64,000 nt of DNA, taken from NCBI RefSeq assembly GCF_001877035.1, contig NZ_CP015756.1, forward strand, positions 2,781,001 to 2,845,000, given 5' to 3'. Position 1 is the first letter of the stretch; each line of letters opens with the position of its first letter. Below the pieces are notes generated by a model. That model worked only from the letters and a program-made list of their open reading frames with translations, was not told where the DNA came from and did not search any database. Positions 35,867-44,960 of the stretch are shown piece after piece. This stretch comes from Clostridium estertheticum subsp. estertheticum (GTDB taxonomy: Bacteria > Bacillota > Clostridia > Clostridiales > Clostridiaceae). The position numbers and the translations under genes were made by a program.

Positions 35867-36003
35867 ATTATGCACTCCCACCACTCTAATCAGTTTTACA
35901 ATAGTTAATACCCTAAGACTGATTAGAATTTCACATTTATACCATACTATAAACGCTTCTCATAACCTTTTAGTTGCAGCAAAAGTGCAAAAATATAAAT
36001 ATA

Positions 36004-37506
36004 TTATTCTAAATCTTGAATTTCTTTTATTATAGAAGGAAGTGCCTCTATAATATGATTTGCATTTACGCAAAACATTTCCTTTGAAAGTTTATCCCCA
36101 GAGTATCCGTGAATGTATGCACCAATACATGCTGCAGTCATTATGTCATAGCCTTGAGATATAAAAGATGCTATAATACCCGTCAAACAGTCCCCCATCC
36201 CACCTGATGCCATTGCGCTGCTCCCAGTAGGATTAATTTGAACTGTTTCACCATCTGTAATTATTGTATTAAATCCTTTAAGTAACAAAACAACATTGTG
36301 TTTCTTTGCAAATTCTTTTGCTATGCTTATTTTATTTTTGTTTATTTCATCTATCGAAAATCCTGATATTCTTGCCATTTCCCCCATATGAGGTGTAAGA
36401 ACTATCTGACATTTCTTATTTTTAAGCATTTCAAGGTTCCCCTCAAGTACGTTCAAACCATCTGAATCAATTACAACAGGACATTTAGATTTAAGTAAAA
36501 CTTTACTTAGTAAATTTAAAGTGCACTTATTATTCCCGAGTCCTGGGCCAATTGCAATAGAATCACTTTTAGTTATTAAGAAATCTAATCTTATTTCATC
36601 ATTAGTTGAGACAGTCATAGCTTCAACTAATTTTCCACTTAGTATATTTTGAATTGAGCTATCACATCCTAACGTAACAAGCCCTGCACCACTTCTGACA
36701 GCAGCCTGAGTTGAAATATACGCAGCACCTGTAAACCCTGGCGATCCTGCCAAAATAAGTGTTCTTCCATAATCACCTTTATGTGAATACTTATTTCTTT
36801 TTTTGATTAACCCTTTAATAAAGTCTATATCCATTATGTATTCATCCTCATGAAATTTATCCACTACAGCTTTTGGTATTCCAATCTTCTCAATAACAAT
36901 TTCTCCAGTAATGGACTCCGCGTCATATGAAATAAAACCCTTTTTATAAAGTTCAAATGTAACTGTTTTATTACTTCTAACACAATTCCCCATCACTTTC
37001 CCATTATTACACTCAAATCCTGATGGGACATCAATTGATAAAATATACTTACTATTCTCATTCATTATTGTAATTGCTAAAGAATAAATACCTTTAACTT
37101 CTCTAGATAATCCGGTTCCAAAAATTGCATCAATAGTAATTTCGCATTGAATTATGCTTTCCCTTAAAATTTCAAGCTCATCATTGTTATTTACTTCTAT
37201 TATTTTTGCACCCATATTTCTTATGATATTAAAATTTACCAGTGCATCAGCGCTCATATTTTCATCTGAGCCAAGAAAAAACACTTCCACATAATTCCCT
37301 CTATTTAAAAGATGCCTTGCTACAACAAAACCATCTCCACCATTATTCCCGCTAGAGCAAACAATTACGAATTTTTTATTATTTTCTGGTATATTTTTCA
37401 TTACCTTTAGTGCTGCATTTTCCATTAGTATAATACCTGGAATCCCTAAAATATCTATACAATAACGATCAATCTTTCTCATTATCTGTGATGTTGCGAT
37501 TTTCAT
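36004..37506 (-). CDS. nnr: Bifunctional NAD(P)HX epimerase/dehydratase
   Basis: A 500-residue metabolite-repair enzyme that restores damaged hydrated NAD(P)H. The N-terminal epimerase (YjeF_N, about 1-215) has IMENAALKV, CSSGNNGGDGFVVARHL and the DAIFGTGLSR acid. The C-terminal ADP-dependent dehydratase (about 230-490) has KGDYGRTLILAGSPGFTGAA, LTPHMGEMARI and GSSAMASGGMGDCLTGIIAS. Start at 37506 chosen for GGAGGGG 7 bases upstream. It appears monocistronic. Confidence 0.96.
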   Translation of the reverse strand: MKIATSQIMRKIDRYCIDILGIPGIILMENAALKVMKNIPENNKKFVIVCSSGNNGGDGFVVARHLLNRGNYVEVFFLGSDENMSADALVNFNIIRNMGAKIIEVNNNDELEILRESIIQCEITIDAIFGTGLSREVKGIYSLAITIMNENSKYILSIDVPSGFECNNGKVMGNCVRSNKTVTFELYKKGFISYDAESITGEIVIEKIGIPKAVVDKFHEDEYIMDIDFIKGLIKKRNKYSHKGDYGRTLILAGSPGFTGAAYISTQAAVRSGAGLVTLGCDSSIQNILSGKLVEAMTVSTNDEIRLDFLITKSDSIAIGPGLGNNKCTLNLLSKVLLKSKCPVVIDSDGLNVLEGNLEMLKNKKCQIVLTPHMGEMARISGFSIDEINKNKISIAKEFAKKHNVVLLLKGFNTIITDGETVQINPTGSSAMASGGMGDCLTGIIASFISQGYDIMTAACIGAYIHGYSGDKLSKEMFCVNANHIIEALPSIIKEIQDLE

Positions 37507-37934
37507 TTTCATTCCCCTCCAAAACTGCAAAAACAATTGCATTTATTTCAATTTTAATAATATCAGTTTCAATTCATAGTATCAATGGGTCATATTCAGA
37601 ATTTAGAATTCATTTTGGAATCAATCTTAATCTATAGATCTTTTCTATAAACTGCATTTTGTTTCATATTAAATGCATTGTCGAAATTTGTAGAATGATT
37701 ATCGCTAACCACGACATATTTTTACAATATAACTCCATATTTAGATGTATAATTAAGAATTGGAGTTGACTAGTTTTGATAATATATAGAAAGGACAACC
37801 CTAAAAGAGAATAAAGGTGATGTCCTTACTACGAATTGTGTATTTAACCAAAATAGAAATGTGGACAAGCCACATATATGTAAGGCTAAACTGTAGTTTG
37901 CATAAAGAAACTAAAATTATATTGGAGGTAACTT
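37507..37934 (+). other. Long leader region before the deacetylase gene
   Basis: 428 bases without a gene. Two hairpins are visible in the last 150 bases: AAGGACA...TGTCCTT (about 37791-37827), and ATGTGG/CCACAT with a 5-base loop (about 37859-37875). They lie in the likely 5' leader of the gene at 37935. I cannot match them to a known riboswitch. Confidence 0.35.
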
Positions 37935-38714
37935 ATGAAAAACAAAATAGCTTTTGTATTAACATTAATAATAATTTTAAGTTGTAAAGTAGCACCTGCC
38001 AAGACACAAACTCAACAAATACCAGTGTTTATGTATCACATGTTAACAACTGACTCTCATAAAACAAATAATTTAACAATTTTACAATCTGCATTTCGTT
38101 CACAAATGAACTATCTAAAAACAAATGGCTATACTACGATAACAATGGACCAATTTTACGATAGCATGTCTAAAAAAATTATATTACCCGCGAAATCAGT
38201 CCTAATAACCTTTGATGATGGATATATAAGTAATTATAAATTAGCATATCCTGTATTAAAGGCGAATAAACAAAAGGCTACGCTATTTATGATATCTCAT
38301 GAAGTAGGCAGAACATCTGATTCAATGAATGCTAAACAACTACTAGAAATGGATATTAACGGATTTAGAGTAGAAAGTCATACAGATTGGCATGAAAATT
38401 TGGGCAGCTTACCCTATGCAAAACAACTAAATGCAATAAGGGCTGCAAAAACATCATTAGAAAAATTATTAGGAAGAAAAGTGATGTATTTGGCATATCC
38501 ATGTGGTTCGTATAATACTAATACAATCAAAGCAGCCCATGCAGCAGGATGCAACTTAGGACTAACCACAAATGAAGGATTCACTTCAAGATTAGATAAC
38601 CCATATAGAATAAATAGGATATATATGGGTCCGTCAGACAACTTAAAAACTCTAAAACACAAACTTGATTATGGTAAACAATTAATGTGGCATATCAATA
38701 CATACTTACTATAA
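37935..38714 (+). CDS. Exported polysaccharide deacetylase (NodB domain)
   Basis: A 259-residue carbohydrate esterase family 4 enzyme with a signal peptide (about 1-22, cleaved after PAKA-like residues). NodB motifs are ITFDDGYISNY (metal Asp pair), ESHTDWHENL (the two metal-binding His), and LAYPCGSYN. The early PVFMYHMLTT is typical of secreted clostridial members. It likely removes acetyl groups from peptidoglycan or another wall glycan. GGAGGT ribosome site. A second such enzyme is at 47233. Confidence 0.93.
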   Translation: MKNKIAFVLTLIIILSCKVAPAKTQTQQIPVFMYHMLTTDSHKTNNLTILQSAFRSQMNYLKTNGYTTITMDQFYDSMSKKIILPAKSVLITFDDGYISNYKLAYPVLKANKQKATLFMISHEVGRTSDSMNAKQLLEMDINGFRVESHTDWHENLGSLPYAKQLNAIRAAKTSLEKLLGRKVMYLAYPCGSYNTNTIKAAHAAGCNLGLTTNEGFTSRLDNPYRINRIYMGPSDNLKTLKHKLDYGKQLMWHINTYLL

Positions 38715-38725
38715 TTATAAAAAAT

Positions 38726-38757
38726 AAAAAAGTTTAGCGTAATCGCTAAACTTTTTT
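38726..38757. terminator. Strong bidirectional terminator
   Basis: Perfect 14-bp arms (AAAAAAGTTTAGCG and its complement) around a TAAT loop, with A and T tracts built into the stem. It lies 11 bases past the deacetylase stop and 11 bases past the stop of the peptide gene at 38769 on the other strand. Confidence 0.9.
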
Positions 38758-38768
38758 ACTTGAAACTA

Positions 38769-38933
38769 TTATACAGATAATATTTTTGGCCAATTGCATG
38801 TGTTAGTTTTTTCATTCTTTATCTTTGTTCCTTCACATTCTATCTTTAGTAATGTCATTTCTTTTATAAATTCCATTATTCCCATTGCTATTAAAGCACT
38901 GCCTATAACTCCTACTATAATATCTGATCCCAT
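38769..38933 (-). CDS. 54-residue peptide with hydrophobic N-terminus, beside a two-component system
   Basis: Too short for usual callers. It encodes a hydrophobic N-terminal segment (SDIIVGVIGSALIAMGIM, residues 3-20), a short charged stretch, and a polar tail with two Cys (C33, C46) ending CNWPKILSV. AGGAG lies 13 bases before the ATG, a little far. It has its own promoter (38990-39019) and a strong terminator right after it. It lies downstream of a ComP/NarL-type two-component gene pair. It could be a secreted or membrane signalling peptide, or a small membrane regulator. No family recognised. Confidence 0.6.
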   Translation of the reverse strand: MGSDIIVGVIGSALIAMGIMEFIKEMTLLKIECEGTKIKNEKTNTCNWPKILSV

Positions 38934-38989
38934 ATAATTCTTTCATCTCCTAAAACGTCTCATAATTTTAATTTTTAACCTAAGATAAA

Positions 38990-39019
38990 ATTATACTATG
39001 ACATATAAGAGCTTAGCAA
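38990..39019 (-). promoter_or_regulatory. Promoter of the 54-residue peptide gene
   Basis: On the minus strand TTGCTA (39014-39019) and a perfect TATAAT (38990-38995) with an 18-bp spacer. The start codon is about 57 bases further on. Confidence 0.55.
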
Positions 39020-39110
39020 ATATTCAAATTGACGATAATACGTTTACTTAGTTAAAATCATTTAAAATAATATTAATTGCTATTATATTCAGAAATTATA
39101 AATATCTTTT

Positions 39111-39725
39111 TTAACTGCTTTTATAGTTAGGTTGGATGTACCCAAGATTGATACCTTTTATAACAGCCTCTAATGATGAAGAAACCTCTAGTTTATCAAA
39201 TATATGCTGTATATGATTAGAAATAGTACGCTCACTAATGCGAAGCATATTAGAAATTTCATTTCGCTTATACGGATAGCATAATAACTGTAAAATTTGA
39301 ATTTCTTTCCCGGTTAATTTCTCTATATATTTTACATTTGCTGAAAAATGGTTCTTTCCATTATTTATATCAACTAATATTTTTAAAAGATTCTCCGGCA
39401 TTATATTCTTATTTATAAAACCTTTTGCACCAATTTTTTTGGCTTCATATCGATATACAGGCAAATCATAACCAGTCAACATTACAATTTTATTATCAGG
39501 AAAATTAGTAAGAATAGATTTAGCAACTATTAATCCATCTTCATTACTTATATTGCTTAAATTTATATCAATTAAAATAATATCTGGTTGTTTTTTTTGT
39601 ATAGTTGATGTAACTTGTGTAATATCTTGCAAAGAATAAAAACTTTTTATCTCCTTATAATCCTGAAAAACGATTTCTAAACTTTTAGCAAATAATGCAT
39701 GATCATCGATTAATAAAATATTCAT
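39111..39725 (-). CDS. NarL/LuxR-family response regulator
   Basis: A 204-residue regulator. The receiver has acidic D7/D8 and phospho-acceptor D53 (IILIDINLS). The LuxR helix-turn-helix spans about 135-200 (LTGKEIQILQLL, RISERTISNHIQHIFDKL). Its start overlaps the kinase gene by 23 bases, with GAGGAG upstream, so the two are coupled. Likely targets are the upstream ABC operon and perhaps the peptide gene at 38769. Confidence 0.94.
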   Translation of the reverse strand: MNILLIDDHALFAKSLEIVFQDYKEIKSFYSLQDITQVTSTIQKKQPDIILIDINLSNISNEDGLIVAKSILTNFPDNKIVMLTGYDLPVYRYEAKKIGAKGFINKNIMPENLLKILVDINNGKNHFSANVKYIEKLTGKEIQILQLLCYPYKRNEISNMLRISERTISNHIQHIFDKLEVSSSLEAVIKGINLGYIQPNYKSS

Positions 39726-41286
39726 AAGAATTGTCTCCTCTCATAGTAATTTGAATAGTAACCCGTAGTCCAGAGGGCTTTTTTGAATCTATCCGTATAC
39801 AACCACCAAGTAATCGTACTTGCTCTTTAATAGAAGCCAATCCTTTATGATTTTTAATATCGATATTCTCTATATTATCTAATCCAATTCCATTATCTTC
39901 TACAACAAGTTCTACTTTTTCTTTTTTTTGAGATAAAAACACGTCTATTTGTAAACATTTTGAGTGTTTAAAAGCATTTGTCACTAACTCTCTTAACATG
40001 CGATATAGAATTAAGTTATATGGTTCTACCAAAAATAGATTATCATCGCAAACAAATGAAATAGGAATCTTTTTTCTATGATATGTTTCCTTTATCATTT
40101 CTAGTAAATTTTTAATATTTTCTTTTGAAGTAAGAGTTTTTAACATAATAGGATGATATTCTTGCATTTCTTCTCTAATGGAATTGTTTAAAGCTTCAAG
40201 CGTTTCAACTATTATTTCTTTTACCTGTGGTTTGTCCAATTTATATATCATGTTTTTGATTGATAATAAATCCTGCAACACTTCGTCATGTAGATAATTA
40301 GAAAAATCATTCTTTATGTTTTCTTCTTTGTATATTTGTATAATATTGTTCATATAAAAATTTTCTTGTGTCATTTCAGAATTTCTAGTTTCTCCATTTA
40401 AAAATCTTTGCTTTATTTCACTATATAGCAAAGTTAAGTAAAATGAAACAAACCAAACAGCACAATGCAGTAAAAGAAAATAACTCAATATGCTAAAATG
40501 CAATATTATTCCTATAATAACTGCAAAACACAGCAAACAAACAGACAATAAAATATTTATCTTAGAATTTAATATATAACCATTTAAATTACTATGATTT
40601 TTTTTTACTATACCATGAACACTAAACAACGGTAAAGCTACAATTATATAAAGGCCACAATTTTCCATGTAATTGGATTGTTTTGCGAAAAGAAAGACAT
40701 AAATTATATATGGAACGATTATGGTAAAGATAGAAGAGATCAAATTTTTACGCTCTTGTTTCAAAATAAAAAACAACCTACTTCTATTTTTAAATAATAC
40801 ATAAATAAAACAAACAAAATTTAAAATCCATTGTAACATAAACATAACATAAAAAAGTCTAGTATTTAACATAGATAACAATGTTAGAAAACAGCATATT
40901 TTTAAAATAATATTTATTCGCTTTTTATTGTTATAAACACAATCCTGAAAAATAAACATCAATAAAAACTGAATTATTTCATATGGTAAAAAAACATATA
41001 ATGGTGTTGCTAAAAAAATAAATATTTTTTCTTTACTTCTAAGTAATAAAAAAACCCAAGAAAGGAATAATAATAGATTAGAGAATTGTGATAAAACATA
41101 ACTTCCCTTCAAGTTGATAAACTGTATATAAATGGAATAAAGAAGCATCAATGAAATAATAGTAAGTGGCATAATACTAAACGCTTCCGTATCAATATTT
41201 CGCAAATATTCATGACACAAAAATGAAATTATTAATAATTGATTCAGTAAAATAAATACCTGCTTTATCTGATATCTCGATTTCAT
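39703..41286 (-). CDS. ComP/DegS-type sensor histidine kinase
   Basis: A 527-residue kinase. The first 290 residues hold about eight transmembrane helices with short loops, as in peptide-sensing kinases such as ComP. HisKA_3 has YLHDEVLQDL with His333, and the ATPase has ELVTNAFKHSKC (N box) and VEDNGIGLDNIEN, then HKGLASIKEQVRLLGG. Full length. It pairs with the NarL-type regulator that follows. The large membrane sensor suggests a hydrophobic or membrane-inserted ligand. GAGGATAAATTT precedes the start. Confidence 0.93.
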   Translation of the reverse strand: MKSRYQIKQVFILLNQLLIISFLCHEYLRNIDTEAFSIMPLTIISLMLLYSIYIQFINLKGSYVLSQFSNLLLFLSWVFLLLRSKEKIFIFLATPLYVFLPYEIIQFLLMFIFQDCVYNNKKRINIILKICCFLTLLSMLNTRLFYVMFMLQWILNFVCFIYVLFKNRSRLFFILKQERKNLISSIFTIIVPYIIYVFLFAKQSNYMENCGLYIIVALPLFSVHGIVKKNHSNLNGYILNSKINILLSVCLLCFAVIIGIILHFSILSYFLLLHCAVWFVSFYLTLLYSEIKQRFLNGETRNSEMTQENFYMNNIIQIYKEENIKNDFSNYLHDEVLQDLLSIKNMIYKLDKPQVKEIIVETLEALNNSIREEMQEYHPIMLKTLTSKENIKNLLEMIKETYHRKKIPISFVCDDNLFLVEPYNLILYRMLRELVTNAFKHSKCLQIDVFLSQKKEKVELVVEDNGIGLDNIENIDIKNHKGLASIKEQVRLLGGCIRIDSKKPSGLRVTIQITMRGDNSYEYFINR

Positions 41287-41404
41287 AAATTTATCCTCAC
41301 AGTTAAATTGATAATATAATCACTATCTTGGTTTTATTATACAATTCTTATTTAAATTGTACAATATATTACGGTTAGGTGTTTCATGAGTGAAAAGCAC
41401 AATT

Positions 41405-43372
41405 TCACTCCTTATTGTTTAATATTATTCTATAACATGAATACTTTGTAATTATATAATATATAACATATATTATTGTTAATATGCCAATTGAAGCAAG
41501 TATGGGTAATATAAATGTACTGCTTTTCCCTAGTAAATTTGGTATTAAAGCAACAAAACATTCTAAAGCGAAAATGCTATGAATAACGCCTAATAAATAC
41601 GGAATACTAAAAAACACTAAAATTTGCTTACTAATAATTTTTTTTATTTCTTTATTTTTATATCCCATTTTCTTTAGAATATAAAACTCTCTTTTATCGT
41701 TTGTAATCCCTGAAATACTATGAAAATACAAAATACTTCCTGTAGCAATAAAAAAGATTGCTGTAGCAAATGTAATTAACAAAAGGGATACACTATTCGC
41801 ACTAATGTATTCATATTGTTTTTGGTATGAACTTGCAAAATTGTTATTATTTTTAAACATAGGGGCAAGTTGTTCATATACTTCTTTATTATTTCTCATG
41901 TTTTTTCCGAAAACGCTCATAATCTCATTTGTATGTAGTTTCAATTTAGAAGTTTTTGCATAAAGTTCGTCAGAAATAATAAGTGTTCCCATACTGTTGG
42001 CAAATCCAATTGGATTTATCAATGTGGTTTCCACTACATTTACATTTATGGTTTTATGATTTGCAAAATTTAAGGAATATATTTTTCCTATGTCTGTATT
42101 TTTTTTATCATATGTATATTTAACAAGAGTACAATCATTCCCACTTATATTTTTGATAGATGCCTTTTTCCTTTGTAACTGTATCAAATTAATATAATCT
42201 GATTTAGATATTAAATCAAAACTGTGTTGCTTCTTAGCACTATATTCAAAAGGCAAAGTATCAGTTGAAGAAGTTACTTGAATTAAAGAAGTTTTTTTAT
42301 AATCTATATTTTTTCCTCCTACTGTTTTTTTCACAATATCAATTACTTTATCTACCTGATTTGCGCTTTTGATATGGAATTCAATAGCTGCAGGAATTAT
42401 ACGTGATAGGCCAGCATAGGGATAATATATTGAGAGTATTGCCGAACCTAGTATACTCAATGTTGCCGCTGATAATAATGTCAATATAATTAATGCTTTT
42501 GCATTTGATCGTATACGATAAATAAATTTTGGAATTGTAATTATATTTGTTTCCTTATAAAAATAGTCTTTTTTCTTTTTTAATTTTAATATAGCATAAG
42601 GAATGAAAGAATGTATAAAAAAGCTTGTTCCTACGACTACAGATATAAGTGTGATCATAGCCATAGGTCCGAATCCTACTGTAACCCAAAACGAATCCTT
42701 TCCCCTTGTTATATCTAGCGCTGTTACATAACCAAGTATTAATAATATAACTCCTAATACTGCTAGCCATATTTTTACCTTTATTTGTTGTTCTACTTTT
42801 TTACCCAATCGAACTAGTGTTAGTAATGAACTTTTCTTTAAATATTTCCAATTCGATAAAAATAAAACAAATAAAACAACCAACACGAATCCACTGGCGA
42901 CGTAAACAGCGTTTAAATTAATTAACGGTATTTTTGAAGCATCTATTTGTAAATCTAAAAGATGTACAATCCCTATAATAATGATTTTATGAAGAAATGC
43001 TCCAAAAAATATTCCTATGCCAAGTGCACTGATACAAATAAAAAAATTCTCAAATGAAAGCAACCTTGTCATTGTAGACTTTCTATATCCTAATAAAGAA
43101 TAAATCCCAAGTTCCTTCATTCGTCTTTTCATAAAAAAAGTGTTAGCATATGACATATAAAACAATACAAATCCCATGATTAATATTGCTACAGCTTTGG
43201 ACATCATTTCTACTCTGCCATCAGTAGATATCCGTTCCATTATGACTTCATTCATGGCAAAAGAAATAAAACTAAAAAATACCATAAAAACAAATGATAC
43301 TGAAAACAAATAAAGAGAATAGAACGAAAAATTCTTTCTTATATTTTTCTGCGCAATACTTAATAAGTTCAT
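41405..43372 (-). CDS. FtsX-like ABC permease (BceB-like)
   Basis: About 655 residues with ten likely transmembrane helices. An FtsX core occupies the N-terminal third (FFMKRRMKELGIYSLLGYRK), and a soluble extracellular domain of about 190 residues lies between helices 8 and 9 (about 340-530). A second FtsX core with FYILKKMGYKNKEIKKII follows. This is the BceB/VraG/YxdM architecture used in antimicrobial peptide sensing and resistance. GAGGAGG precedes the ATG at 43372. It follows the ATPase gene by 34 bases. Confidence 0.9.
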   Translation of the reverse strand: MNLLSIAQKNIRKNFSFYSLYLFSVSFVFMVFFSFISFAMNEVIMERISTDGRVEMMSKAVAILIMGFVLFYMSYANTFFMKRRMKELGIYSLLGYRKSTMTRLLSFENFFICISALGIGIFFGAFLHKIIIIGIVHLLDLQIDASKIPLINLNAVYVASGFVLVVLFVLFLSNWKYLKKSSLLTLVRLGKKVEQQIKVKIWLAVLGVILLILGYVTALDITRGKDSFWVTVGFGPMAMITLISVVVGTSFFIHSFIPYAILKLKKKKDYFYKETNIITIPKFIYRIRSNAKALIILTLLSAATLSILGSAILSIYYPYAGLSRIIPAAIEFHIKSANQVDKVIDIVKKTVGGKNIDYKKTSLIQVTSSTDTLPFEYSAKKQHSFDLISKSDYINLIQLQRKKASIKNISGNDCTLVKYTYDKKNTDIGKIYSLNFANHKTINVNVVETTLINPIGFANSMGTLIISDELYAKTSKLKLHTNEIMSVFGKNMRNNKEVYEQLAPMFKNNNNFASSYQKQYEYISANSVSLLLITFATAIFFIATGSILYFHSISGITNDKREFYILKKMGYKNKEIKKIISKQILVFFSIPYLLGVIHSIFALECFVALIPNLLGKSSTFILPILASIGILTIIYVIYYIITKYSCYRIILNNKE

Positions 43373-43406
43373 ATTTTTAATTGCCTCCTCGTGTAATGTT
43401 GCATCC

Positions 43407-44153
43407 TTAGTTTTCCCCAAGTTTTGCAACTTCTTTTAAAATTTCCTCAAAGAAAAGCTTTCTTTCCTTCCTACATTTTTGTAATTCTCTAACGATTTGT
43501 CCATCCTTAAATATAATAATACGACTTGCATAACTTGCAGCATACGCATCATGTGTTACCATTAGAATAGTAGTTTTTAATTCTTTGTTCACTTCCTCTA
43601 ATTTATGAAGCAACGCTGTGGCAGAGTTTGAGTCTAGTGCACCGGTAGGCTCATCTGCAAACAAAATGCTAGGATTTTTTATGATAGCTCTTGCTGCAGC
43701 AACACGTTGCTTTTGTCCCCCAGACAATTCACTTGGATATTTAGATAATATATCGCTTATACCAAACCGTTCGGCTATTTGATGCACAGAAGATTCAATA
43801 TCTTCTGGGATCTTATGTAGTAAAGTAAGTGGTACTGCTATATTTTCTGTAACTGTTAGACTATCCAGTAGAAAATATTCTTGAAAAATAAATCCTAAAT
43901 TACATTTTCGAAAATCAGTAGCATTATTATCATTTAGTGTATTAATATTTACACCACTTATAATAATGTCTCCACTTGTAAAAGTATCAATAGTTGAACA
44001 TACATTTAATAAAGTAGTCTTTCCTGATCCTGAAGCCCCCATTATAGCAATAAATTCTCCAGTCTCAATTTGTAAAGAAACCTTATTTAATGCTGGCTTT
44101 TGATTATTGTCATAAATCTTTGTAACTTCTTTCACTGTTAATAATGTTGTCAT
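43407..44153 (-). CDS. ABC ATPase of the BceA/LolD type
   Basis: A 248-residue ATPase. Walker A is GASGSGKTT, the Q-loop is FIFQEYFLLDSL, the signature is LSGGQKQRVAAARAI, and Walker B is ILFADEPTGALDS. BceA-like in length and motifs. It starts the operon with the FtsX permease and probably the two-component genes. I chose the ATG at 44153, which has GAGGGG 8 bases upstream. Inferred role: response to cell-wall-active peptides. Confidence 0.94.
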   Translation of the reverse strand: MTTLLTVKEVTKIYDNNQKPALNKVSLQIETGEFIAIMGASGSGKTTLLNVCSTIDTFTSGDIIISGVNINTLNDNNATDFRKCNLGFIFQEYFLLDSLTVTENIAVPLTLLHKIPEDIESSVHQIAERFGISDILSKYPSELSGGQKQRVAAARAIIKNPSILFADEPTGALDSNSATALLHKLEEVNKELKTTILMVTHDAYAASYASRIIIFKDGQIVRELQKCRKERKLFFEEILKEVAKLGEN

Positions 44154-44622
44154 AGTCATTTCCCCTCACTTTCAAGTTTTAATGATAATTTTTTTACAAT
44201 TAACGCTTAATTAATTCTCCATAAAGTATCAATGACCTGAGTGTTTCTATGATTTAATATTATGGGAGTGTTCGTATTTATAAGTATACATTTCCCAGCA
44301 TTTAATTTCGTGAGTAAAAAGCGCATACTAAAATATTTATATTAATGAACCTTGCTTAAGCCTTAAAATAAAAGCCAAAAAAAAACAGGCTTATCTAATT
44401 ACATTTTTGACGACGTAACTATGCTAACCCTTCATAAAGAATTCTTTTTTACACATGTATAAGCTGTACGCTAACTAACCCCATATTAGATATGAGGTTA
44501 GTTACAAGTTCAACATTAATTTATCTCATTGATTTCTTTTACTTCAATCTATATGTTTCTATTAAAATACAAGTACGAGTACAAAAATAACAAGTCATAA
44601 GTGCTCATAAATCTTAAATACT
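44154..44622. other. Intergenic region with hairpins
   Basis: 469 bases. It holds the hairpin at 44472-44504 and a loose TAAGCCT/AGGCTTA pairing near 44353-44386. No ORF with a ribosome site is seen. Confidence 0.45.
44472..44504 (-). terminator. Hairpin of the CATATC/GATATG family
   Basis: Arms TAACTAACCCCATA and TATGAGGTTAGTTA (13 of 14 paired) with a 5-base loop TTAGA, about 120 bases past the stop of the gene at 44623. The arm and loop sequence resembles the hairpins at 15462 and 18445. Confidence 0.5.
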
Positions 44623-44895
44623 CTATTTTTTTAATTCAATAATTTTATATTTAGGTGGTGAAAATTTCATAAACCAAGTACCAAAATCCATTTTTATCTC
44701 CGAGCCAGTTAGATTAGAATACTTTATTACCTTATAGCCCAAACCATAGTATTCTATGGATCCTCCATCTTTGTACCTTACCATCGGAATTGCAAAAACA
44801 GGAGATTTGTTTGCTTTTTCTAAATAAAAATCAGTAATAAAAAAAGTTAACAGAATAATTAACAACCCACCTATTATAATACTTCTCTTTTTCAT
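44623..44895 (-). CDS. Small membrane-anchored protein, unrecognised
   Basis: A 90-residue protein with an N-terminal anchor (SIIIGGLLIILLTFFITDFY) and a short beta-rich outer part (YKDGGSIEYYGLGYKVIKYS). It resembles many small clostridial exported proteins with an IPMVRYKDGGS-type segment, function unknown. It is the last gene of the PadR operon, 65 bases after the gene at 44961. Confidence 0.7.
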   Translation of the reverse strand: MKKRSIIIGGLLIILLTFFITDFYLEKANKSPVFAIPMVRYKDGGSIEYYGLGYKVIKYSNLTGSEIKMDFGTWFMKFSPPKYKIIELKK

Positions 44896-44960
44896 CTTAT
44901 AATAGCCCCCCTTCTACTGTCTTTTTCTGAAATAACTTCGAATCGTATCCCTCAAGATAG

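Noticed and set aside
37780-37934. c-di-GMP riboswitch before the deacetylase
   Set aside because: The conserved GEMM core and tetraloop receptor are not visible.
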